From positions 1-11,715 of the forward strand of contig NZ_JANJXQ010000017.1 in the NCBI RefSeq assembly GCF_024708915.1: a stretch of 11,715 nucleotides of DNA, read 5' to 3'. Below the pieces are notes generated by a model. The model saw nothing but the letters and a program-made list of their open reading frames with translations. It did not search any database and had not been told where the DNA came from. Of this stretch, positions 6,517 through 11,715 are shown piece after piece. The translations under genes and the position numbers were made by a program. This DNA is from Thiobacillus sp. Lineage in GTDB: Bacteria > Pseudomonadota > Gammaproteobacteria > Burkholderiales > Thiobacillaceae. The stretch's first letter is position 1; each line of letters opens with the position of its first letter.

Positions 6517-6601
6517 GCCTCCCCCTTGCGGGGACAACCAAGGCCTGCCCTTTATGGGTGGAGCAAGCGGGCCTTGCGGTCTGGATGCTCGCTCTGGATA
6601 C

Positions 6602-6617
6602 AGCAGGGGGCGTGCCA
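6602..6617 (-). promoter_or_regulatory. Sigma-54 promoter of nasT
   Basis: TGGCAC, five bases, CTGCT on the minus strand has the same spacing as the nrtA promoter and keeps the essential GG (-24) and GC (-12). The expected start is near 6591, giving a leader of about 187 bases that contains the hairpins and terminator. Confidence 0.72.
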
Positions 6618-6635
6618 GCTTCTGGAATACTTGAT

Positions 6636-6648
6636 TATCAAATGCTTG
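6636..6648 (+). promoter_or_regulatory. IHF-like binding site
   Basis: TATCAAATGCTTG fits the IHF consensus WATCAA-N4-TTR without mismatch. It lies about 45-57 bases upstream of the predicted nasT start, where IHF commonly bends DNA between an enhancer and a sigma-54 promoter. Confidence 0.55.
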
Positions 6649-6740
6649 TGTGTTTTTGAGGCGTGCGGGGCACGGGCTGGGGTGTGCCGTTGTGGTGCAT
6701 GGGGCGGGGGAATGGAATCAAAACGGGGCGCAGATGGGGC

Positions 6741-6800
6741 GCGTCATTGCGAGCACCCGTAGGGCATAAACGTGGCGTAGCAATTCTGTCTTTGGATTGG
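6741..6800. repeat. Possible GTCATTGCGAG-type scattered repeat
   Basis: GCGTCATTGCGAGCACCCG followed by CGTGGCGTAGCAATTCTG resembles, from memory, a scattered intergenic repeat seen in several bacterial phyla (GTCATTGCGAG...GTAGCAATC). Only one copy is in this window and it is diverged, so the call is weak. Confidence 0.35.
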
Positions 6801-6844
6801 TGCGGAGCACGGCTGAGTAGTTGGCGCTTCTGTGAGACTGCTGA

Positions 6845-7090
6845 CCGTTGGCCGGGGGTTGCCCGGCGGCAAGTTACTTTTCTTGTCTCGCCAAGAAAAG
6901 TAACCAAAAGAAGGCGACCCCGACATCCCCGAATTCCCGAGAATTGGTCCTGCCGGGTGGGCGGCAAAGAACTCGCCCCGCTTTTGCTGGGTTGGTTTAA
7001 TTCTTGTGAGCGGGGCTCAAACACCTTTGCCGCTGATCCACCCGGCAGGACCAATTCTCGGCGTGGCTGTAAGGGGGAAACAAAAACCAG
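6845..7090 (+). repeat. Structured intergenic repeat, copy A
   Basis: This copy contains three nested or serial hairpins. H1 is GCCGGG (6851-6856) with CCCGGC (6862-6867). H2 has perfect 13-base arms at 6873-6885 and 6892-6904 around a 6-base loop. H3 is a long arm pair: 6941-6960 with 7038-7057 (20 bp, perfect), then 6961-6969 with 7025-7033 (9 bp), then GCCCCGC (6975-6981) with GCGGGGC (7010-7016). Between H2 and H3 lies the segment GGCGACCCCGACATCCCCGA, also kept in copy B. The tail GGCTGTAAGGGG...AAAACCAG is shared with copy B as well. The limits are where similarity to copy B fades. Confidence 0.85.
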
Positions 7091-7178
7091 GCCAATGGTG
7101 TCAGGACAGTTTGTGTACTTGGGCGAGCTTTACTGCGAAACACTCAATCCGAGTCCGCGACGGTAGCTCATCGCCAAA

Positions 7179-7431
7179 CTGGTTTTGACGTCCTTCCCCT
7201 TACAGCCCCGCCGAAGATCAAGTGTGGCGGGTGGATCAGCGGCAAAGGTGTTTGAGCCTCGCCTACAAAAAAACAAATTAAAAACAGCAAGGCGGGGCGA
7301 GTTCTTTGCCGCCCACCCGACGCGCTTGATCTTCGGGAATTCGGGGATGTCGGGGTCGCCTTTTCTTGGGTTACTTTCTTTTGGCGAAGCAAAAGAAAGT
7401 GACTTGCCGCCGGGCAACTCCCGGCCAACGG
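7179..7431 (-). repeat. Structured intergenic repeat, copy B (inverted)
   Basis: The same element as copy A on the opposite strand, facing it tail to tail across 88 bases. H1: 7409-7414 with 7420-7425. H2: 7370-7383 with 7390-7403 (14 bases, one T-G). H3: GAAGATCAAG (7213-7222) with CTTGATCTTC (7325-7334), then CGGGTGG (7228-7234) with CCACCCG (7313-7319), then inner pairings including GCGGCAAAG with CTTTGCCGC. The bases in the H2 and outer H3 arms differ from those of copy A, but remain self-complementary. Confidence 0.85.
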
Positions 7432-7477
7432 ACTCAAGTACAGCGAACACTTCAACTACCCGGCAACCACTCAGCCG

Positions 7478-8272
7478 TCACTTGCACTTCATCTCCGGCG
7501 TCAGCTTCATCCACTTCGCCAGCCAGTTCTTCGCCCGCTCGCGTGCATGCCGTGTGGCGATCTTTTCCTCCGGCGTCTGGTCGGGGCGGAAGTCGAACGC
7601 GCGCCGTGCCATCGGGTATTCCTGCCATTCCACCGGCACGCCGCGCTCCCACAGCGCATAGAACGCGCGGCCGCCGTTCATGCGGCGCAGTTCGTAATCG
7701 GCGTCGCCGATCAGGTACAGGATCGGTGTATTGAGCTGGGCGATTTCGGGCGCGATGCTGAACAGCTGCTCCGGCTCGGGCGCGTTGGGATTCTGCATGT
7801 GGCCGTAATAGCTGACGATGGCGGCGATGTCGTTGCCGCGCCTGGCGGCCAGCCGGATCGCGTAATACGGGCCGCGCGACAGGCCGACGATGCCGGCCGG
7901 CTGTTTGCAGGCGTTGGGCAGCGATTTCAGGTAGTCGAGTCCGGCTTCCACATCCATTTCGGTGTCCGGGTTGTGCGCAGAGGGCCAGCGCTCGATGAAA
8001 CGGCCGCTCTGCCAGTCGGGCGCGACGACCAGAAAGCCCTGCTCGGCGAGTTCGCGCACGTGGGCGCGCTCGTCGCCTTCGTAGCCGCGTTTGGCGTGGA
8101 TGAACAGCAGCGGCGGGAACGGGCCCTTGCCGGCGGGGGTGGCGATTTCGACCGGCACCTCGGAGCCGTCGGCGGCCTGGATGGTGGTTTGGCTCAGCTC
8201 GACGGCGTTGGCGAAGGCCGGTGCGCCCAGCGCCGATGCTAAGATGGCGCCCGCGATGACGAGTCTTTTCAT
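7478..8272 (-). CDS. Exported dienelactone-hydrolase-like alpha/beta hydrolase, catalytic His replaced
   Basis: The product is 264 residues with a Sec signal peptide (MKRLVIAGAILASALGAPAF; cleavage likely near ANA at 21-23), so it is probably periplasmic. The fold resembles the dienelactone hydrolase family: LLFIHAKRG (55-63), LVVAPDW (81-87), nucleophile elbow GLSRG with Ser132 (130-134), and YLIGDADYE holding the acid (Asp190 or Asp192). The family His normally follows in Y-P-G-A-x-H-x-F; here the segment reads YPMARRAFDF, with Arg224 (codon CGC, one transition from CAC) at that place. Hydrolase activity is therefore doubtful. The frame continues far upstream, antisense to tonB, but ATG at 8272-8270 with AGGAGA 6 bases before it and the signal peptide fix the start. 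It is divergent from tonB across 87 bases. The substrate is unknown. Confidence 0.85.
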   Translation of the reverse strand: MKRLVIAGAILASALGAPAFANAVELSQTTIQAADGSEVPVEIATPAGKGPFPPLLFIHAKRGYEGDERAHVRELAEQGFLVVAPDWQSGRFIERWPSAHNPDTEMDVEAGLDYLKSLPNACKQPAGIVGLSRGPYYAIRLAARRGNDIAAIVSYYGHMQNPNAPEPEQLFSIAPEIAQLNTPILYLIGDADYELRRMNGGRAFYALWERGVPVEWQEYPMARRAFDFRPDQTPEEKIATRHARERAKNWLAKWMKLTPEMKCK

Positions 8273-8359
8273 GGTCTTCTCCTGGTGTTGTTCTGGCCAC
8301 CATTCTAGGCCAGTGCCCCCGGTTTCCTGTGCGGTCAAAACCTGCCTCGGCGGGCATCG

Positions 8360-9118
8360 ATGCCGGTGAACGCCTCCCTCGACGAACCGGCGATTCCGCC
8401 CCGGCTGCAGCGGCCGCTGGCGGCGATGTGGATTTCGCTGGGCCTGCATGCGGCGCTGATTGCGCTGGTGCAGCTGGCGCCGCCGTCTGCGCTGAGCCTG
8501 GAGGGGCCGGTGATCGAGGCGCGGCTGGAGTCGCCGCCCGCTGCGTTGCCTGCGGTGGATGCGCCGCCCCTCGCGCCCGCGGTGGATGCGCCGGACGACC
8601 CCGTGCAGGAGCCCCCCCGGCTTGCACCGAGCGAGACGGCGGAGGCGCTGCCGGTGGCCGAGCCGCCTGCACCGCCGCCCGTATCCCTCGCGCCGGCTGC
8701 TGCCGAAGTACAGCCGGCCGCGCCCGCTGCGCCAGAGCCTGATCCGGCGCCATCGCCGTCGGCAGCTTCCGCGCCGATGCCGGGCGTGACGATCAGCAGC
8801 CCGGTCGATCTCACCTACTACGGTGCGCGCGACGTCGACGTGCATCCGCGTGCCTTGCGCGAGATCGTGCCGGATTATCCTGTCGCCGCCGACCGTCAGC
8901 GGCTGTCCGGCAAGGTGCGGCTGCAACTGAAGCTGGAGGCGGATGGCCGCGTCAGCGACGTCGATGTCGTGAGTGCCGCCCCACCCGGCATGTTCGAGGA
9001 TTCAGCGCTGAAGGCGTTCCGCGACGTTCGCTTTGCTCCGGCGCAAAAGGGCGGCCGCCCGGTGCGCGCGCGGGTGCTGATCGAGGTGGAGTACGACTGG
9101 GAAGGACGGCCGCGGTAA
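8360..9118 (+). CDS. tonB: TonB-family energy transducer
   Basis: The product is 252 residues with classic TonB architecture: a short cytoplasmic N-terminus, one membrane segment at about 20-40 carrying the Ser-x3-His motif (SLGLH, 26-30), a periplasmic Pro/Ala-rich spacer (about 50-140) and a C-terminal TonB domain (about 168-247; DYPVAADRQRLSGKVRLQLK then LEADGRVSDVDVV). It would pass proton-motive energy, through ExbB/ExbD, to outer-membrane receptors. No exbB, exbD or receptor gene is in the window. The ATG at 8360 has only a weak ribosome site (GGCGGG); the start could differ slightly. It is the only plus-strand gene, divergent from the hydrolase gene and convergent with cueR, leaving 20 bases between the stops. 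Which receptor it serves cannot be told. Confidence 0.88.
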   Translation: MPVNASLDEPAIPPRLQRPLAAMWISLGLHAALIALVQLAPPSALSLEGPVIEARLESPPAALPAVDAPPLAPAVDAPDDPVQEPPRLAPSETAEALPVAEPPAPPPVSLAPAAAEVQPAAPAAPEPDPAPSPSAASAPMPGVTISSPVDLTYYGARDVDVHPRALREIVPDYPVAADRQRLSGKVRLQLKLEADGRVSDVDVVSAAPPGMFEDSALKAFRDVRFAPAQKGGRPVRARVLIEVEYDWEGRPR

Positions 9119-9138
9119 GCAGTGGCAGGCGGCGGGTT

Positions 9139-9531
9139 TCAGGGGGCGTCGGCGATGCCCTGCAGAATGGGGCAGTCGGGGCGGTGGTCGCCGTGACAGG
9201 CCTGCGCGAGTGCTTCCAGGGTGGTGCGCATCTCGGTCAGCGCCGCGATGCGGGCGTCGAGATCGGCGATGTGCGCTTCGGCCAGGCGCTTGACGTCGGC
9301 GCTGGCGCGTCCGGGGTCGTCCCAGAGCGACAGCAGCTGGCCGATCTGATCGAGCGAAAATCCGAGGTCGCGCGCGCGGCGGACGAAGCGCAGCAAATGG
9401 ACGTCGCGTTCGCGATATTGCCGGTAGCCCGCCTGCGTGCGGCTGCTTGTGCGGATGAGGCCGCTGCGCTCGTAATGGCGGATCATCTTGGCCGACACGC
9501 CGCTGGCGCGGGCGGCATCGCCGATGTTCAT
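9139..9531 (-). CDS. cueR: CueR-type MerR-family copper-responsive activator
   Basis: The product is 130 residues: N-terminal winged-helix domain (1-70; [20 protein letters not shown], with [10 protein letters not shown] at 35-44), a dimerisation coiled coil (about 75-108) and a metal loop [11 protein letters not shown] with Cys112 and Cys120. Spacing and Ser77 (RASADVK) match CueR, which senses Cu(I), Ag(I) or Au(I), rather than the divalent-metal MerR proteins with Cys at 77. Its ATG (9531-9529) overlaps the copA TGA by four bases (ATGA), so the two are translationally coupled and cueR is autoregulated with its target. The operator would lie upstream of copA, outside the trustworthy sequence. 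The longer frame continuing upstream is out of phase within copA and is not used. Confidence 0.94.
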   Translation of the reverse strand: MNIGDAARASGVSAKMIRHYERSGLIRTSSRTQAGYRQYRERDVHLLRFVRRARDLGFSLDQIGQLLSLWDDPGRASADVKRLAEAHIADLDARIAALTEMRTTLEALAQACHGDHRPDCPILQGIADAP

Positions 9532-11519
9532 CGCGCGTCCCCGGCAGGACGCCAGCGCCGCAGCAGCAACGCGTTGCTCACCACGCTGACGCTGGAGAAG
9601 GCCATCGCCGCGCCGGCAATGACCGGATTCAACAGGCCCGCCGCGGCGAGCGGAATGCCGACCACGTTGTAGATGAAGGCCCAGAACAGGTTCTGCCGGA
9701 TCTTGCTGTAGGTGCGCCGGGAAATGTCGATGGCGTCGGCCACCAGCGCCGGGTCGCCGCGCATCAGGGTGATGCCGGCGGTATGCATGGCGACGTCGCT
9801 GCCGGAGGACATGGCGATGCCGACGTCGGCGGCGGCGAGCGCCGGGGCGTCGTTGATGCCGTCGCCGACCATCGCCACCGTCCCGCCCGCGGTCTTGAGC
9901 CGGCCGACGTGCATGGCCTTGTCCGCCGGCAGCACTTCGGCCAGCACGGTGTCGATGCCGAGCGCGTCGGCCGCCACCTGGGCGGCGCCGCGGTTGTCGC
10001 CGCTGAGCATGACGGTGGCGATGCCTTGCGCCTTGAGGCGCGCCACGCCTGCGGCGGCAGTGGGCTTGATGGCGTCGCCGAAAGCCAGCACGCCCAGTGC
10101 GCGGCGGTCGCTGGCGCGCGCCAGCCACGACACGGTGCGGCCTGCGGCCTGCAGTTCGGCCGCGGCGGCATCGAGCGCGGCGGTGGCGACGTCGTTCTCG
10201 GTCATCAGGCGGCGATTGCCCAGCCAGTATTTCTCGTCGCCGACTTCGCCGGCAATGCCGCGCCCCGGCAGCGCCTGGTGCGCGCGCGCGGGCGGGGGGG
10301 CGCTGCCGGAAGCGGCGTGCTTCGCCAGTACCGCGCGCGCCAGCGGGTGCTCGCTGCCTGCCTGCAGTCCGGCGGCGATGGCCAATACCTCGTTTTCGTC
10401 GTTGCCGTCCGCCACCAGGCAGGCCACCACGTGCGGGGTGCCGTCGGTGAGGGTACCGGTCTTGTCGAACACTACGGTGTCGACCTTGTGCGCCAGTTCC
10501 AGCGCTTCGGCGTCCTTGATCAGGATGCCGTGGCGCGCGGCGACGCCGGTGCCCGCCATGATGGCGGTAGGGGTGGCCAGACCGAGCGCGCACGGACAGG
10601 CGATCACCAGCACTGCGACTGCGTTGAGGATGGCCTGTTCGGCGTCGCCGCCCAGCGCCCACCAGCCGGCAAAGGTGAGCAAGGCGATTCCCATCACCAC
10701 CGGCACGAACACCGCACTCACCTTGTCAACCAGCCGCTGGATCGGCGCCTTGGCGGCCTGCGCGTTTTCCACCATGCGGATGATGCGCGCCAGCGTGGTT
10801 TCCGTTCCCACTGCCGTGGTGCGCGCGAGCAGCACGCCGTGCGCGTTGATGGCGCCGCCGGTCACCGTATCGCCCGCCTGCTTGTCGACCGGCAGGGATT
10901 CGCCGGTGAGCATGGATTCGTCGATCTGACTTTCGCCTTCGATCACCTCGCCGTCGACCGGCACCCGTTCGCCGGGGCGGATCACCACCAGATCGCCCAC
11001 CCGGATTGCGTCGATCGGCATGTCGCGGTCGACACCGTCGAGACGCACCCGTGCGGTGGCCGGGCGCAGGGCCTGCAGGGCACGGATGGCTTCAGTGGTC
11101 TGGCGTTTGGCGCGCGCCTCCAGCCATTTGCCCAGCAGCACCAGGCTGATCACCACCGCCGACGCCTCGAAATACAGATGCATCGGGTCGCCGCTCGTTA
11201 GCAGCAGGTATACGCTCAGACCATAGGCCGCGCTGGTGCCGACGGCCACCAGCAGGTCCATGTTGCCGCTGCCGGCGCGCAGCGCCTTCCAGCCGGCGCG
11301 ATAGAAACGTGCGCCGAGCCAGAACTGCACCGGCGTCGCCAGCACCATTTGCAGCCAGCCCGGCGGCATCCAGTGCACGCCGAACAGGCTGCCGAGCATG
11401 GGGGCGACCAGCGGCAGCGATAGCGCGATCGCCAGTGCCACCGGCCACCAGTCGGGCAGCGCGCGCCGCGGCGCAGCCGGGCTGGCGCTTGCCGCCTGCG
11501 GCCGTGGGGCGCCCAAGCC
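9528..11519 (-). CDS. copA: Cu(I)-exporting P1B-type ATPase CopA (5' end not reliable)
   Basis: This inner-membrane pump exports Cu(I). Motifs, by position: TGE actuator motif in MLTGESLPV (about 10910-10884), metal-binding CPC in IACPCALG (10598-10590), phosphorylated Asp in DKTGT (D at 10466), HP motif in SEHPLARAV (about 10350) and GDGIND (about 9863-9846). The last two helices carry the Cu(I)-subgroup YN and MAFSS residues. The frame stays open to a TTG at 11678, but upstream of 11519 it runs into a palindrome that copies copA in reverse. The Pro/Arg-rich start it predicts is therefore not believed, and the usual N-terminal HMA domain(s) with CxxC are missing from the window. It is cotranscribed with cueR. 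Confidence 0.93.
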   Translation of the reverse strand, partial: GLGAPRPQAASASPAAPRRALPDWWPVALAIALSLPLVAPMLGSLFGVHWMPPGWLQMVLATPVQFWLGARFYRAGWKALRAGSGNMDLLVAVGTSAAYGLSVYLLLTSGDPMHLYFEASAVVISLVLLGKWLEARAKRQTTEAIRALQALRPATARVRLDGVDRDMPIDAIRVGDLVVIRPGERVPVDGEVIEGESQIDESMLTGESLPVDKQAGDTVTGGAINAHGVLLARTTAVGTETTLARIIRMVENAQAAKAPIQRLVDKVSAVFVPVVMGIALLTFAGWWALGGDAEQAILNAVAVLVIACPCALGLATPTAIMAGTGVAARHGILIKDAEALELAHKVDTVVFDKTGTLTDGTPHVVACLVADGNDENEVLAIAAGLQAGSEHPLARAVLAKHAASGSAPPPARAHQALPGRGIAGEVGDEKYWLGNRRLMTENDVATAALDAAAAELQAAGRTVSWLARASDRRALGVLAFGDAIKPTAAAGVARLKAQGIATVMLSGDNRGAAQVAADALGIDTVLAEVLPADKAMHVGRLKTAGGTVAMVGDGINDAPALAAADVGIAMSSGSDVAMHTAGITLMRGDPALVADAIDISRRTYSKIRQNLFWAFIYNVVGIPLAAAGLLNPVIAGAAMAFSSVSVVSNALLLRRWRPAGDAR

Positions 11520-11715
11520 CGCGCCCGCCCCCCCGGCGAAAAGCGCGGCGGCCGCCGGGCCCAGCGCCACCCCCCCCGGCCCCGGCGCCGGGGGTGGGGG
11601 GGCTGGGCCGGGCGCCCGCCGCGGTGACCGCGGCGGTGGCGCGCGCCGGCTTGGGCGCGCCACGGCCGCAGGCGGCAAGCGCCAGCCCGGCTGCGCCGCG
11701 GCGCGCGCTGCCCGA
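11452..11715. repeat. Terminal near-perfect palindrome inside copA (probable fold-back artefact)
   Basis: Bases 11452-11519 reappear as reverse complement at 11648-11715: 68-base arms with one mismatch. The 128 bases between continue as a degraded palindrome of C- and G-runs centred near 11585 (GGCGCC). The right arm therefore repeats copA linker coding sequence on the other strand and coincides with the end of the window. Confidence 0.85.

Larger units (their letters stand above)
6405..7477. other. Non-coding region upstream of nasT (about 1.07 kb)
   Basis: No convincing gene was found on either strand. From left to right it holds the nasT leader with a terminator and hairpins (to about 6591), a sigma-54 promoter and IHF-like site (6602-6648), a GC-rich stretch with a short scattered repeat (6741-6800), and two tail-to-tail copies of a structured repeat (6845-7090 and 7179-7431) with an 88-base spacer between them. 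Frames open across the repeats translate the same repeat sequence in different phases and look fortuitous. Confidence 0.7.

Noticed and set aside
6433..6591. A second ANTAR double hexaloop in the nasT leader
   Set aside because: The closest six-base loop (CCG-ACCTGG-CGG) lacks G at position 4 and no partner hairpin was found.
6631..6641. TTGATTATCAA as an FNR/ANR site
   Set aside because: FNR half sites need four bases between TTGAT and ATCAA; here there is one. An IHF match overlapping it explains the position better.
6669..6688. GGCAC-N10-GTGCC as NtrC enhancer of nasT
   Set aside because: Spacing is ten bases instead of the seven of the NtrC core; too loose to call.
6663..7166. Open frames across the repeat copies, some with similar peptides in both copies (for example NTFAADPP followed by RRGCKG)
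   Set aside because: The likeness is explained by the repeat itself, frames run over hairpins on both strands, there is no ribosome site or family match, and arm changes preserve base pairing rather than amino acids.
6845..7431. CRISPR array or insertion sequence
   Set aside because: Only two long copies in inverted orientation, no regular short repeats and spacers, and no transposase frame.
8273..8926. Upstream extension of the hydrolase frame opposite tonB
   Set aside because: The signal peptide and AGGAGA ribosome site place the start at 8272; upstream residues are low-complexity antisense to tonB.
9532..10662. Upstream extension of the cueR frame inside copA
   Set aside because: Arg/Gly-rich out-of-phase reading of copA; the MerR N-terminus and the ATGA overlap define the true start at 9531.

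Overview
This window looks like part of the chromosome of a high-GC betaproteobacterium. The Min proteins, NrtABD, NasT and CueR/CopA are all of proteobacterial type, and sigma-54/NtrC-type signals are present. A Thiobacillus- or Nitrosomonadales-like lithotroph is possible, but that is only an impression from the sequence. Nearly all genes lie on the minus strand; only tonB is on the plus strand.

Layout in plus coordinates. 1-1671: minC-minD-minE division-site operon, transcribed right to left, with minE cut by the window edge and a sigma-70-like promoter at 1726-1754. 1828-2277: a single-domain universal stress protein. 2469-5574: nrtA-nrtB-nrtD, an ABC importer for nitrate/nitrite. 5575-5843: a compact control region holding an NtrC-like palindrome, a near-consensus sigma-54 promoter, a double hexaloop RNA motif of the ANTAR target type, and an intrinsic terminator that overlaps the second hexaloop hairpin. 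5844-6404: nasT, an ANTAR antiterminator that is the obvious ligand of that RNA. 6405-7477: about 1.07 kb without a convincing gene. It holds nasT's own sigma-54 promoter, IHF-like site and leader terminator, followed by two copies of a roughly 250-bp structured repeat placed tail to tail. 7478-8272: a secreted dienelactone-hydrolase-like protein lacking the expected catalytic His. 8360-9118: a TonB-family protein. 9139-11519: cueR and copA (Cu(I) export), overlapping by 4 bases. 11452-11715: a near-perfect palindrome that repeats copA sequence in reverse, most likely a fold-back artefact at a contig end.

How the parts work together: under nitrogen limitation NtrC and sigma-54 would start transcription of nasT and of nrtABD. 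Transcription into nrtA would then stop at the leader terminator unless NasT binds the two hexaloops and holds the second hairpin in the antiterminating form. The receiver domain of this NasT has Ala where the phosphorylated Asp should be, and no nasS-like sensor gene is adjacent, so the nitrate signal must come from elsewhere.

The items most worth follow-up are the complete nrtA antitermination leader, the structured inverted repeat pair whose stem arms differ between copies yet stay self-complementary, and the second attenuator-like leader in front of nasT.
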